A DNA stretch of 64,000 nt from JADJLQ01 sp031417835 (lineage in GTDB: Bacteria > Bacteroidota > Bacteroidia > Chitinophagales > Saprospiraceae): the NCBI GenBank assembly GCA_031417835.1, contig JANOWJ010000138.1, positions 62,001-126,000 of the forward strand, given 5' to 3'. The position numbers and the translations under genes were made by a program. Below are positions 8,860 through 18,366 of the stretch, one piece after another. The notes beneath the pieces are model-generated. The model was not told where the DNA came from. It saw nothing but the letters and a program-made list of their open reading frames with translations, and made no database searches. The number at the start of each line of letters is the position of its first letter. The first letter of the stretch is position 1.

Positions 8860-11442
8860 ATGGGCAAGAAGAAAAACAGTAAACCCTTTTGGCAAAAGAT
8901 CAATCTAAAGGATGAAAGATGGACCAAAGTATTGGGCCTCATTACTTTATTTTTTTCAATTATCCTCTTGATCAGCATGATATCTTATCTTTTTACGTGG
9001 AGGTATGATCAAGACAAGGTATTAAACTTCTCCTGGCGAATATTTTTACAAAAAGACCTTGCCGTCGCTAATATATTTGGTCGTCTTGGGGCTTTCTTAT
9101 CACATCAGGTGATTTATTGGAGTTTTGGGTTGCCTGCATTTGTCTTAGTATATATCTCATTGATGTATACTTGGAAGTGGGTGAGGAATGCGAAGTATAA
9201 TTTGACGATGAAGAGCCTAAGTGCTTTATGGGTTATGTTATATGGTTCTGTTTTTTTAGAATCGATTTTCGGTCGATTTGCATTTCCATTTGGCGGAGCA
9301 ATAGGGGAGTGGGTTGCTTATTATTTGCGCAATATGATAGGCATGGTAGGCCTTTTAGGTCTGCTGTTCTTGATCATAGGTATCTTGTTGATGTGGAATT
9401 ATAATCCTGACTTATCCGGATTAAAACTACCCTCCATGCAATTATCAGGCGCAGGTGAAGATGTTAAATCCATCAATTTGAGTTCAGCATTTAATTTTTT
9501 CAAAAAATCCAATGCCGCTGCTGATGAAGCGACCTCTAAGGATAGTACATCTACTGATGCTGGGCCTGAAGTGGCAGGTCCATCACCGCTACTGCCCAAA
9601 CGAAAGGTCATCGATCTGGACTTTGATGAGCCGATTATAGAATCGGTGATGCCGATCCAAGTGGTTCAGGAATCAGATGTATATAAACCTCAATACGCTG
9701 ACCTACATGACCTTCGATTGAATGAACCCATTCTCGAATTTGAAGAAATAGGGACAGGTGCTACAGTACATAATACAACACTCGACCTTGAGGCAGCATT
9801 GCCCTTAGAGATCAACCAATCGTTGGACCAAATCCCATTGATCGCTTTGGAACCGCTGACTGAAGAGGAGACGGCAAAAACCAATGCTGAAAAATACGCA
9901 AACCTGCAGCCATACGACCCGGATGCTGAATTATCAAAATTTCAATTGCCATCTGTAGACTTACTGATGGATTATACAGATCAAAATTTTGAAATCGACC
10001 GAGCTGAGCTGGAAGCTAATAAAGATCAAATCATCGAGACCCTTATGCACTACAAGATCGAGATCACTAAGATCCGAGCTACAGTAGGGCCAACCGTCAC
10101 ACTGTATGAGATCATCCCTGCACCTGGTGTGAGAATCTCTAAGATCAAAAACCTGGAAGACGATATTGCATTGAATCTATCTGCGTTAGGTATCCGGATC
10201 ATAGCTCCTATACCAGGTAAAGGCACCATAGGTATAGAAGTACCCAATAAGAAAAAACAAATTGTGAGCCTCAGAGAAGTCTTGATCTCTGAAAAATTTC
10301 AACAATCCAAAATGGATCTACCGATAGCGTTAGGTAGAACGATAGCCAACGAAGTATTTGTAGTAGATCTAGCTAAAATGCCACATTTACTGATCGCCGG
10401 TGCAACGGGTCAGGGTAAGTCGGTAGGTATCAATACGATCCTGATGTCTCTCTTGTATAAAAAACATCCATCGCAAGTCAAGTTGGTACTGATCGATCCT
10501 AAGAAAGTAGAATTATTTCCATATGCAAAACTGGAAAATCATTTTCTAGCCTATCTGCCGGATCAGGATGAGCCTATCGTGACGGAGACCAATAAAGTAA
10601 TCTTTACGCTCAACTCCTTGTGTATAGAAATGGATACTCGCTATGACCTTTTGAAAAAAGCGGAGTCAAGAAACATCAAGGAATACAATAAGAAGTTTAC
10701 GGCAAGGCAATTAAATCCGGAAAAAGGTCATCGGTACTTGCCTTTTATAGTCTTGGTCATCGATGAGTTTGCAGATATGATCATGACTGCCGGCAAAGAG
10801 GTAGAGTTGCCTATCGGCCGTCTTGCTCAATTAGCCAGGGCAGTAGGAATACATTTGATCATTGCTACTCAAAGGCCTTCTGTCAATATCATCACTGGGG
10901 TGATCAAGGCTAACTTTCCGGCACGACTTGCATTTAAAGTATCCTCTAAAGTGGATTCGAGGACGATATTGGATACGGGAGGTGCTGACCAATTGATTGG
11001 TAGTGGTGACATGTTACTCAGCGTAGGTGGTGATATGATTCGATTACAATGCGCGTTTGTGGATACTCCTGAGGTAGAAAATGTGTTAAATTTTATACAT
11101 GATCAACGTGGTTTTGCTCAACCATATTTTTTACCGGAGTATACCGGTGAGGATGGTCCTTCTGGAGCAGACAAAGCCATTTTAGAAGATCTGGATGATA
11201 TGTTGGATGAAGCAGCCCGACTTGTAGTCCAAAATCAACATGGAAGTACCTCTATGATCCAACGTAGACTCAAGCTTGGCTATAATAGAGCAGGTCGCAT
11301 CATGGATCAGCTCGAGCTGCTGGGTATCGTAGGTGCAGGTGAAGGCTCCAAACCTCGTGAGGTACTCGTACAAAGTGAAATGGAACTCAGTCGGATTATG
11401 GAGCGATTACGTGGCGGTAAAGAAAAAGATACCCTTTTTTAG
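8860..11442 (+). CDS. ftsK: DNA translocase FtsK/SpoIIIE
   Basis: An 860-residue septal DNA pump that segregates chromosome termini during division. Four membrane segments lie at about residues 21-47, 88-112, 122-144 and 159-180, then an acidic linker to about 380. The motor has the Walker A motif GATGQGKS at 514-521 and Walker B VLVIDEFADM with Asp635. The C-terminal winged helix (gamma domain) is at about 795-855 (MIQRRLKLGYNRAGRIMDQL). Length is normal for Bacteroidota. The gene stands alone after about 220 bases of very AT-rich DNA. Confidence 0.96.
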   Translation: MGKKKNSKPFWQKINLKDERWTKVLGLITLFFSIILLISMISYLFTWRYDQDKVLNFSWRIFLQKDLAVANIFGRLGAFLSHQVIYWSFGLPAFVLVYISLMYTWKWVRNAKYNLTMKSLSALWVMLYGSVFLESIFGRFAFPFGGAIGEWVAYYLRNMIGMVGLLGLLFLIIGILLMWNYNPDLSGLKLPSMQLSGAGEDVKSINLSSAFNFFKKSNAAADEATSKDSTSTDAGPEVAGPSPLLPKRKVIDLDFDEPIIESVMPIQVVQESDVYKPQYADLHDLRLNEPILEFEEIGTGATVHNTTLDLEAALPLEINQSLDQIPLIALEPLTEEETAKTNAEKYANLQPYDPDAELSKFQLPSVDLLMDYTDQNFEIDRAELEANKDQIIETLMHYKIEITKIRATVGPTVTLYEIIPAPGVRISKIKNLEDDIALNLSALGIRIIAPIPGKGTIGIEVPNKKKQIVSLREVLISEKFQQSKMDLPIALGRTIANEVFVVDLAKMPHLLIAGATGQGKSVGINTILMSLLYKKHPSQVKLVLIDPKKVELFPYAKLENHFLAYLPDQDEPIVTETNKVIFTLNSLCIEMDTRYDLLKKAESRNIKEYNKKFTARQLNPEKGHRYLPFIVLVIDEFADMIMTAGKEVELPIGRLAQLARAVGIHLIIATQRPSVNIITGVIKANFPARLAFKVSSKVDSRTILDTGGADQLIGSGDMLLSVGGDMIRLQCAFVDTPEVENVLNFIHDQRGFAQPYFLPEYTGEDGPSGADKAILEDLDDMLDEAARLVVQNQHGSTSMIQRRLKLGYNRAGRIMDQLELLGIVGAGEGSKPREVLVQSEMELSRIMERLRGGKEKDTLF

Positions 11443-11454
11443 TAGTAATTGAAT

Positions 11455-11626
11455 TACAAAAAAATTGATTCTTCGCTTCGCCCTTCACTTGTCTTCCGGA
11501 TAAGCAAGTCTTCGCATTCGTCTCACCTCGCTACTCGCCATAATTGCATTTCTTTGCGTCTTTGCGCGCCATACTTAATTTCTTTGCTCTTCGCTTCGTT
11601 TTACCCCACTGCACGCATATACTTAT
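11455..11626. repeat. Dispersed intergenic repeat of the 'TTTGCGTCTTTGCG' type
   Basis: The ftsK-tadA gap holds phrases such as TTTCTTTGCGTCTTTGCGCG and CTTCGCTTCG, a degenerate intergenic element common in Bacteroidota and other environmental genomes. Similar text in reverse sense (AAGACGCAGCGCAGAATTG) occurs at about 54655-54735 and 59726-59755. A 64-codon reading frame through this stretch is an artefact of the repeat. Confidence 0.5.
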
Positions 11627-11634
11627 TATCTTTG
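11627..11634 (+). promoter_or_regulatory. -7 promoter element upstream of tadA
   Basis: TATCTTTG fits the TAnnTTTG element and lies 15 bases before the GTG start of tadA. No clear -33 TTTG is present at the usual distance, so the call is moderate. Confidence 0.4.
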
Positions 11635-11649
11635 TCCAGTTAGATTATC

Positions 11650-12084
11650 GTGACTGACTTATTCTTTATGCAAAGAGCACTTGATCTGGCCATGGCAGCC
11701 ATGGATCAAGATGAGGTGCCTGTCGGCGCTGTGTTAGTTTGTAATGAACGGATTATCGGCAGAGGTCAAAATCAAACAGAGCATCTGTGTGATGTCACTG
11801 CGCATGCTGAGATGATCGCAATCAGTGCAGGTATAGAATTTTTAGGAGCGAAGTATCTGGATGACTGTACCCTTTACGTGACCCTAGAGCCATGTGTCAT
11901 GTGTGCAGGAGCCTTGAAGTGGGCACAAATTGGAAGAGTGGTATATGGAGCAGGTGACGAAAAAAATGGTTTTATGAAATTTGGCAAAGACATTCTCCAT
12001 CCTAAGACAAGACTGGAGTATGGTTTGTTGGAATCAGAATGTAGTGAGATCATCCAGCGTTTTTTTAAAAAGAAACGAAAATAA
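11650..12084 (+). CDS. tadA: tRNA-specific adenosine-34 deaminase
   Basis: A 144-residue zinc deaminase that converts A34 to inosine in tRNA-Arg. The zinc and catalytic residues are visible: His52 and Glu54 in AHAEM, Cys82 and Cys85 in PCVMC. The GTG start gives the usual N-terminus (MTDLFFMQRALDLA); an ATG six codons later would remove part of the first helix region. The product could in principle be another small CDA-type deaminase, but length and motifs favour TadA. Confidence 0.92.
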   Translation: MTDLFFMQRALDLAMAAMDQDEVPVGAVLVCNERIIGRGQNQTEHLCDVTAHAEMIAISAGIEFLGAKYLDDCTLYVTLEPCVMCAGALKWAQIGRVVYGAGDEKNGFMKFGKDILHPKTRLEYGLLESECSEIIQRFFKKKRK

Positions 12085-12191
12085 GGCACGTATCCCTTAA
12101 AGCGAAGTTAATCCCCAAGTTAAAGAGTCTTAAGATTGTAGAATAGTGGTCAGAACATAGTCTAATTTGTACAATAATCAACCAAAAGCAT

Positions 12192-12734
12192 ATGATCAGA
12201 CTATTTTACGTTGCACTGTTTTTACAAACTATATCATCCTGTGCACCTGTACGGAGCGCGTATACGCAGAGACTACACGATAGATTTGAGTGGAAGGAAG
12301 CGGATTTAAAAAAAGTACAATTCTATTTGAGCGAAGACATTGTGCTGCGAAGACAAGCAGATGGACAAGGCAAAGCTGAGATTGCATCGGGGCACATCAA
12401 AATCATCGATGGCACCCGATATGAGATTGTAAAATTCAAGAGAGGCATCCCGGGTGTATTGTTATTTATGCCCAAAGAAAACCGGATGGCAGTGAGCTTT
12501 GAAGGCAGCGGCTCGACGGACAATTTCCTAATGTTCGGTCCAAATCCTAATTACAATCACAGATACGTGCTCTTAGCTTCAGACTGGAACAAACAATCTG
12601 GCGAAGTGACCTATCAGGGTAAAAAATGGACGACCAGTAGCAGAAGTGCTTTTGCCGGGTTAGCCATCAATCTTAAGAATATAGATCAATATCATACAGA
12701 GGCGAGAGTAGCGAAAGGTAGGACTGTGGAATAG
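12192..12734 (+). CDS. Hypothetical lipoprotein
   Basis: A 180-residue protein with a lipoprotein signal (LQTISSC, cysteine at residue 17), so probably anchored in a membrane. The remainder looks like a compact beta-rich domain with no motif I recognise. It sits alone between tadA and the convergent peptidase gene. Function unknown. Confidence 0.75.
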   Translation: MIRLFYVALFLQTISSCAPVRSAYTQRLHDRFEWKEADLKKVQFYLSEDIVLRRQADGQGKAEIASGHIKIIDGTRYEIVKFKRGIPGVLLFMPKENRMAVSFEGSGSTDNFLMFGPNPNYNHRYVLLASDWNKQSGEVTYQGKKWTTSSRSAFAGLAINLKNIDQYHTEARVAKGRTVE

Positions 12735-12771
12735 GGCGATTGCAGGCCTAATCTTAAGTCCTTATTCAAGC

Positions 12772-14961
12772 TCACTTCAACCATCGATCCAAATAGTCCA
12801 GATAAGTCTGCCACAGTCTGACTTGACTTGCGGCACTATATGCTACACCGTGATGACCGGGAGGGTAGATTCTAAGGTCGACTTCTTTGCCTGCATCTGT
12901 AGCAGCTTGTACAAATTGGAAAGTATTAAGTACATGTACATTATCGTCTTCCAATGCATGAGCGATGAGCAAATGATCGGTCATGTTTTTTACAAAATTG
13001 ATGGGGGCATGATCTTGATACTTCTGGTCATTTTCAGGTAAGATACCCATATAGCGCTCTGTCCAAATATTATCATATAGTTTGTAATGCGTGACTGGGG
13101 CACCCGCGATGCCCAACTTAAACGCACCAGGATGTTTAGTGAGCGTATAGGTAGTTGTAAAGCCTCCATAGCTATGACCTTGTATGGCCATACGCGATCT
13201 ATCCAGCCACGTATATTTTTTGGCTAATGCATCTACCGTAGCTATAAAATCTTCTGCTTCTAGTTTCCCCAATTGCTCGTATACACTTTCCATAAAATCC
13301 CGACCATATCCGGTACTTCCTCTATTATTGACGGAGGCTATGGCATAACCACTTTGAGCGAGATATTGTTCATACGGATTTGAACCCCAACTATTATATA
13401 CGCTTTGAGCACTGGGACCACCATAGATCGAAAGCACTAATGGGTATTTTTTTGACGGATCAAAATTCACAGGTTTGATGAGGTAGATATCAAGAGACCT
13501 TCCATCTGTAGTCGATAAAGTCTCTAAGGTTTTTGGTGCATATACATGGGATTGGATAAAGGATTTTACAGGTTCATTCGTCTGCCATGTTTTTACTACA
13601 CGACCATCTACAGATTTGATTTCAACCTGCCGGGGAGTGGCGGTATTAGACCATGTGTCTATAAAATATTTTGCACCGGGTGCAAACTGAATGAGATGTC
13701 GACCTGTAGCAGAGGTGATTTTTTTCTGATCCGAGCCATCTAGTCTGATACTGTAAAGATGTCGTTCTAATGCTGAAGCCTCGGTACTGGTGTAATATAA
13801 TAAGTTGGATTTTGCATCCAGGTTTTCTACAGTCATCACATCCCAGGCACCCTGTGTGACTTGGCCCAATAGTCGTCCAGTGTAATCATATCGATAGACA
13901 TGCTGATGCCCGCTGCGATCAGAAATCCAATAAAATTCATTTACACCTTTTGGGAAAAAGAAATGATGTAAAATGCCGGAAAAAAAATTGAAGATATCCA
14001 TCCATCCTTTTGAATCCTCTTGCAGGATACTTTTGCTTGCTCCCGTCAATCGATCTACCATAAATAAGTCTAACATTCGTTGTTTTCGATCTAATCGCAC
14101 CACCGCTAATTTTTTAGGATCAACAGTCCAATATAACCTAGGCAAATAGCCACCTTGTAATGGAACGTTAGCCCATATGGTCTTGCCTAATTTGATGTCG
14201 ACTATACCGATTTTGGCTGTTGGGACCGGGTCACCTACTCTGGGATAAGGAATCTTTTTATACTCTGGGTGCTGGCCACTCAGATCGGAGTACTGATAGA
14301 TAGGTACCGCAGTCTCGTTGATGTGCCAATAGGCGATACTTTTGCTATCCGGATTCCACTCCCAAGCTCTGACTAAACCAAATTCTTCTTCATACACCCA
14401 TCCAAATCGGCCATTATAGATAGCAGCGCCACCATCTTTGGTCAATTGTTTTTCTTTCTGTGTCATCAGATCTAGCGAATATAAATTTCCATTGCGCTCA
14501 AAAGCGACAGACTTACCATCCGGTGAAACTTGAGCCGTGTAAGCATCTTTGGCCACTAGGCGTAGGGATTTCGATTTTAGCGTGTAGAGAAAATAATCAG
14601 AATTGCCACTGTTGCGCCAAACTTGTCGAAAATTGGATCGGAATAACAAGTAATTGAAATCAGAAGTCCATTCGAAAGCGTCGTATTCAAAAGGCTTATC
14701 TGTACCCGGAAATTTTAAGTCGCTTACATCAAATACAATCTCATCTTCATCGTTAGCCGGATTATATGAATTAATCTTGCCGGGAGATTTGATATAAGAA
14801 AATTGATTGCCATCTTTTATCCAATTTACATTTTGCGGCCCGCCACGACCAGCCAGCATGCCCCCTTTAGAAAAAGCATCTTGCATAGATAGATATCTGG
14901 TCTGCGTAAAAGCACTTAAAGAAATACAAAAACATAGCAGCCCTAAAATTATTTGTTTCAT
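12772..14961 (-). CDS. Dipeptidyl peptidase IV-type serine peptidase (S9B)
   Basis: A 729-residue secreted or periplasmic peptidase that removes X-Pro or X-Ala dipeptides. Residues 1-19 form a signal peptide (ISLSAFTQ). The N-terminal eight-bladed propeller carries the double-glutamate motif WVYEEEF that binds the substrate amino terminus. The C-terminal alpha/beta hydrolase has nucleophile Ser597 in GHSYGG, an aspartate at 672 in EDDNVH and His704 in PPGHHG. All catalytic elements are intact and the length fits. TAGCTTTG on the reverse strand at 14981-14988 is a likely -7 element. Confidence 0.94.
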   Translation of the reverse strand: MKQIILGLLCFCISLSAFTQTRYLSMQDAFSKGGMLAGRGGPQNVNWIKDGNQFSYIKSPGKINSYNPANDEDEIVFDVSDLKFPGTDKPFEYDAFEWTSDFNYLLFRSNFRQVWRNSGNSDYFLYTLKSKSLRLVAKDAYTAQVSPDGKSVAFERNGNLYSLDLMTQKEKQLTKDGGAAIYNGRFGWVYEEEFGLVRAWEWNPDSKSIAYWHINETAVPIYQYSDLSGQHPEYKKIPYPRVGDPVPTAKIGIVDIKLGKTIWANVPLQGGYLPRLYWTVDPKKLAVVRLDRKQRMLDLFMVDRLTGASKSILQEDSKGWMDIFNFFSGILHHFFFPKGVNEFYWISDRSGHQHVYRYDYTGRLLGQVTQGAWDVMTVENLDAKSNLLYYTSTEASALERHLYSIRLDGSDQKKITSATGRHLIQFAPGAKYFIDTWSNTATPRQVEIKSVDGRVVKTWQTNEPVKSFIQSHVYAPKTLETLSTTDGRSLDIYLIKPVNFDPSKKYPLVLSIYGGPSAQSVYNSWGSNPYEQYLAQSGYAIASVNNRGSTGYGRDFMESVYEQLGKLEAEDFIATVDALAKKYTWLDRSRMAIQGHSYGGFTTTYTLTKHPGAFKLGIAGAPVTHYKLYDNIWTERYMGILPENDQKYQDHAPINFVKNMTDHLLIAHALEDDNVHVLNTFQFVQAATDAGKEVDLRIYPPGHHGVAYSAASQVRLWQTYLDYLDRWLK

Positions 14962-14980
14962 TCGAGATGAATTTTAAATG

Positions 14981-14988
14981 CAAAGCTA
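14981..14988 (-). promoter_or_regulatory. -7 promoter element for the DPP-IV gene
   Basis: On the reverse strand TAGCTTTG matches TAnnTTTG and ends 19 bases before the start codon at 14961. No convincing -33 element is seen. Confidence 0.4.
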
Positions 14989-15015
14989 AAATAGGCTATC
15001 ATTGTATACCCCATT

Positions 15016-16185
15016 TTGGATAAAAAATCCCTACATATTATTTCACATGAACTTCCTTATCCGCCGACGCGTGGTAATGTGATGGGTATATATTATCGGA
15101 TCCGAGCTCTGCATGCAGCGGGTATTGAGATCATATTACATACTTTTTATAAACACTTTATGTTGGCAGATCCTTTGTCGGCTTACTGCAAAGTCATCTA
15201 TCAATATCCCAGAATATCGAACTGGAAGATTCAAAATCTCAAGCAACCATTCTTTGTGCAATCCCGGAGATCAGAGGCCTTGATAAAGGCCTTGGCTGCT
15301 GATGATCACCCTATATTGTTTGAGGGGTTGCATACTACATTCCACTTTGAGGATAACAGATTGAGAGGTCGGAGAAAATATGTGCGCATGCATAATGTAG
15401 AATCTGACTATTATGGTCATCTAGCACGTATAGAAGTGAATATCTTGAAGAGATTCTATTATCGATTCGAGTCATTCGCTTGTAAAAAACTAGAGTCAAA
15501 CATATTAAAAAATGCAAATCAAATCTTTGCCATTTCGAGAGTGGACCATGATTATTTTACTCGTAGTCACATTGCATCTTTTTGGATACCTCCATTCATT
15601 GACCCGGTAGTGCGGAGCCCATCAGGCTTGGGGAAATTTGTGTTGTACCATGGTGATCTTTCGATCCGGGAAAATGAAAATGCTGTGATGTTTTTGGTAA
15701 AAAAAGTATTCAATGATTTGGAGTTCCCGCTGGTGATAGCTGGGTATAAACCATCCCGACGATTGGTACGACTGATTCAGGCCGAGCCTAAAATAAAACT
15801 CCATGTGTCGCCTGCTCACCAGGACATGAATGCGTTAATATCAAATGCACAGATGATCTTAGCGCCATTTAGCCAGACCACTGGTTATAAAATGAAATTG
15901 TTAGAGTCATTGACCAAAGGACGGCATATCATCACCAGTAAGAACATGTTAGTCGTAGAGGAGTTAAAAGATGTCTTGCACTTTGCTGATGATGATCCTA
16001 CATCCTGGAAAGATCGAATCCAACATTTAGCATCAAAACCATTTGGACCTAAAGATGTCGAGCTCAGACAACGACTCATGACGCATATATATGATCCACA
16101 GCTAAATGCAGCTAAGATGATTGAAGTTATATATGAAAAAACCAATGATTATTTACCAAAAGCGTATACAGCACCCAATCTCTGA
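15016..16185 (+). CDS. Glycosyltransferase (GT-B fold, family 4-like)
   Basis: A 389-residue cytoplasmic glycosyltransferase. The N-terminal nucleotide-sugar-enzyme half begins HIISHELPYPPTRGNVMGIY and has RMHNVESDYY near 123-132; the C-terminal half has FVLYHGDLSIRENENAV, ISNAQMILAPF and the sugar-nucleotide loop TGYKMKLLESLTKGRHIITS. A TTG start is chosen because the conserved HIISHELPYPP stretch begins six residues later and no ATG precedes it. The acceptor is unknown and no polysaccharide cluster surrounds it. It overlaps the convergent thioesterase gene by 37 bases at the 3' end. Confidence 0.82.
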   Translation: MDKKSLHIISHELPYPPTRGNVMGIYYRIRALHAAGIEIILHTFYKHFMLADPLSAYCKVIYQYPRISNWKIQNLKQPFFVQSRRSEALIKALAADDHPILFEGLHTTFHFEDNRLRGRRKYVRMHNVESDYYGHLARIEVNILKRFYYRFESFACKKLESNILKNANQIFAISRVDHDYFTRSHIASFWIPPFIDPVVRSPSGLGKFVLYHGDLSIRENENAVMFLVKKVFNDLEFPLVIAGYKPSRRLVRLIQAEPKIKLHVSPAHQDMNALISNAQMILAPFSQTTGYKMKLLESLTKGRHIITSKNMLVVEELKDVLHFADDDPTSWKDRIQHLASKPFGPKDVELRQRLMTHIYDPQLNAAKMIEVIYEKTNDYLPKAYTAPNL

Positions 16186-16661
16186 TCAAACGACTGTCCA
16201 ACAATTCCGTCCCATTTTACTTTTCCAAAAAACTCTAAGATTTCTTCCTGATGCGATGCTCGTTTTCCCTGTGCAATATTGACATAAGCGAAAGAAGCCC
16301 ACAACAAAGATTTTGGTTTGGTTTTTTGTTCATCCCACATAAGCATTTCGACCGTAGCATTGGACTGGTCAAAGTCAATCAGGTGCGTTTGAATCGTTAC
16401 TACTTCATGCACGCTGACCTGTCTCAGATAAGCTATTTGATTTTTTGTGGCCATCCACACGTGGCCGTTTTCCCGCCCAAAATTATACAAGTCTAATCCA
16501 TATGTGTCGCGCAATTGGTCCTCTCGAGCATCCACAAAGTAATCAAGATACTTGGATTGATTCAGGTGATTGTTTGGATCACAATCATGGAAGCGGACCA
16601 TCGCTTTGCTCTCAGGATGCACGGCATAATAAGGGAGGTGGGTCAATAATTTTAAATCCAT
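16149..16661 (-). CDS. Hotdog-fold acyl-CoA thioesterase
   Basis: A 170-residue protein of the 4-hydroxybenzoyl-CoA thioesterase group. The signature MVRFHDCDPNNHLNQSKYLD contains the catalytic-site aspartate and the N-H-L-N pattern of the family. It would hydrolyse an acyl-CoA in the cytoplasm; the acyl group is not predictable. It stands alone, tail-to-tail and overlapping with the glycosyltransferase. Confidence 0.82.
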   Translation of the reverse strand: MDLKLLTHLPYYAVHPESKAMVRFHDCDPNNHLNQSKYLDYFVDAREDQLRDTYGLDLYNFGRENGHVWMATKNQIAYLRQVSVHEVVTIQTHLIDFDQSNATVEMLMWDEQKTKPKSLLWASFAYVNIAQGKRASHQEEILEFFGKVKWDGIVGQSFDQRLGAVYAFGK

Positions 16662-16721
16662 AGGATAGGATATTTATCTCAATAATGAATAATAGGTTGG
16701 GGATGCACGGGAGTGCCCTTG

Positions 16722-17618
16722 TTATTTCTCCCCTTTTAAATCTTTATAAATAGTAGTCACCATGCCATCACTCTTGATGAATCCACTACCAAAATTGCCA
16801 TCAAAGTCCTTGCCCAGATTTAATGCTTTGATCTGAGCTTCATCAAGCCCTTCTTTGACTTTCTTTTTGACCATATCCCGTAGTCCCATGACAGCGTCCC
16901 GGGCATCGCGATAATCTTTTTTATTTGCAAGGTCACCATGTCCGGGTATGATGATGGTCTCGTCATCTATGATCGTCAACGCCCTCGACACTCCGGCTAT
17001 CCAGCCATCCACTGATCCACCAGAGTTGCGGTCAATAAAAGGAAATCGTCCTTTCATAAAACAATCACCAGTATGCAAAACATTACTCTTTGGTAAGTAG
17101 TATAGAGCATCGCCATCCGTATGGGCATTATCCACATGAAAAATCATAACATCTTCACCATTGAGATGCACATTGAGATCATCGCCAAATGTAATGACCG
17201 GCCAGGCCGCCTCTGGAGCTGCTTTTTGAGGTTGGGTAAAGTTGATAATACGCTGGTCGGCCGATAATCGCGCACGAACATTTTTATGAGCTATAATCGT
17301 GGCCCCCATTTTAGCAAAATTTTCATTACCACCACTGTGATCACCATGATAGTGCGTATTAAATAAAAATTTAACCTGTCCCGGATTGATCGCCTGGATT
17401 GATTTATTTATTTTTTCGGACAAAGGGGCAAATTGATCATCGATAAGAATGTTGCCATCCCGGCCAGAAAGTAACATCATATTGCCAGCACCAGCCCATT
17501 GAAGCATGTGGATGTGATCTTTTATTTTGATGGTATTGATGACGGCATTATCCATATTTGATTGGGCAGACAAAGTCATACCATAAAGGAAGCTTAAGCC
17601 AATGAGAATCTTTTTCAT
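16722..17618 (-). CDS. Secreted metallo-beta-lactamase-fold hydrolase
   Basis: A 298-residue protein with a signal peptide (to about residue 18, MTLSAQS). The zinc motif THYHGDHSGGN lies near residues 91-101, with further ligands in DNAHTDGDALYY and IIPGHGD. This is the metallo-beta-lactamase fold in its broad sense; real lactamase activity is not implied. It is the last gene in a minus-strand run with a gluconate-dehydrogenase subunit 3-like gene and two GMC flavoproteins, so a lactone or related oxidation product is a possible substrate, which is inference. Confidence 0.85.
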   Translation of the reverse strand: MKKILIGLSFLYGMTLSAQSNMDNAVINTIKIKDHIHMLQWAGAGNMMLLSGRDGNILIDDQFAPLSEKINKSIQAINPGQVKFLFNTHYHGDHSGGNENFAKMGATIIAHKNVRARLSADQRIINFTQPQKAAPEAAWPVITFGDDLNVHLNGEDVMIFHVDNAHTDGDALYYLPKSNVLHTGDCFMKGRFPFIDRNSGGSVDGWIAGVSRALTIIDDETIIIPGHGDLANKKDYRDARDAVMGLRDMVKKKVKEGLDEAQIKALNLGKDFDGNFGSGFIKSDGMVTTIYKDLKGEK

Positions 17619-17679
17619 CCTACAAAATAGTGAAAAGTCAAACAGTTTGGTAGAATTTCGTTTTGTCTTTTCGAGCAGC

Positions 17680-18342
17680 CTAGATACATTCCTTCAATTC
17701 TTTCTCGGTATAGGCTAGGCCATGTGCCTTCAATACATCCTCCGGTACCCCTGCCCATTGATTAGGCACGTTACCTTTGTATTGCAGATCTTTTACACCC
17801 ATAGCAGAGGTATAAAACCCTGTAGCCGTAAGATTGCGCATCAAATTAAAAAAACTGACTCCTTGCGACATTTCAGGTTTAGCTTTAGCCGGATAGGCGA
17901 TCTGATCTATGAGTGCCAACTGTTGAGCGGAATCGCCTTCTTTAAAAGTCTTTTGGAACTTATGCAAGGACTGCAGATCCAACCAACGTAAGCCGCCACG
18001 CATCGGCACTTGATGATGGGGTTGGTCTTTGACAATAAACTCTATAAAGTCAGGTACCCCGGCTTCAGTTGCACTACCACTTTTTTCATCTTTGGGTATG
18101 ATGATATCGGCTAAGATTGCAATCGTAGCCATTTCATCTGAAGTAAAAAAAGTTTTACTGATGACTTCGTTATATCTGGCGATCTCCTCTGGCTGACGAG
18201 CTGGTCCGGCTTTGGAAAGATCGGCTTTAGCTTGGGTATCACCCGACATGGAGTTCTTATCTTCAGGTTTGCAACTTTGAAGCAAACTCGCAGCAGTGAT
18301 GCCACCAAGTGCGATTGTTTTTAACGATTCGCGTCTTTTCAT
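17680..18342 (-). CDS. Gluconate 2-dehydrogenase subunit 3-like (gamma) protein
   Basis: A 220-residue exported protein with twin arginines and a lipobox (MKRRESLKTIALGGITAASL, then LQSC). The family signature FTSDEMATIAILADIIIPKD and the C-terminal GVKDLQYKGNVPNQWAG match subunit 3 of membrane gluconate/sorbitol-type dehydrogenases, which helps export and mature the flavoprotein subunit. Two GMC flavoprotein genes follow upstream in the same run. A small HicB-like gene separates them by 24 and 27 bases, consistent with one operon. No multihaem cytochrome subunit is encoded nearby. Confidence 0.87.
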   Translation of the reverse strand: MKRRESLKTIALGGITAASLLQSCKPEDKNSMSGDTQAKADLSKAGPARQPEEIARYNEVISKTFFTSDEMATIAILADIIIPKDEKSGSATEAGVPDFIEFIVKDQPHHQVPMRGGLRWLDLQSLHKFQKTFKEGDSAQQLALIDQIAYPAKAKPEMSQGVSFFNLMRNLTATGFYTSAMGVKDLQYKGNVPNQWAGVPEDVLKAHGLAYTEKELKECI

Positions 18343-18366
18343 GTTAAACTGTTTGTTATTATAAAT

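Noticed and set aside
11449..11643. A 64-codon frame between ftsK and tadA
   Set aside because: It runs through the degenerate intergenic repeat (SLRLCA-like text) and has no coherent protein features; the tadA promoter element lies inside it.
16722..17618. Reading the MBL-fold protein as an antibiotic-resistance beta-lactamase
   Set aside because: The zinc motif is shared by many hydrolases, and the neighbours point to oxidative sugar metabolism; nothing specific to lactamases is visible.
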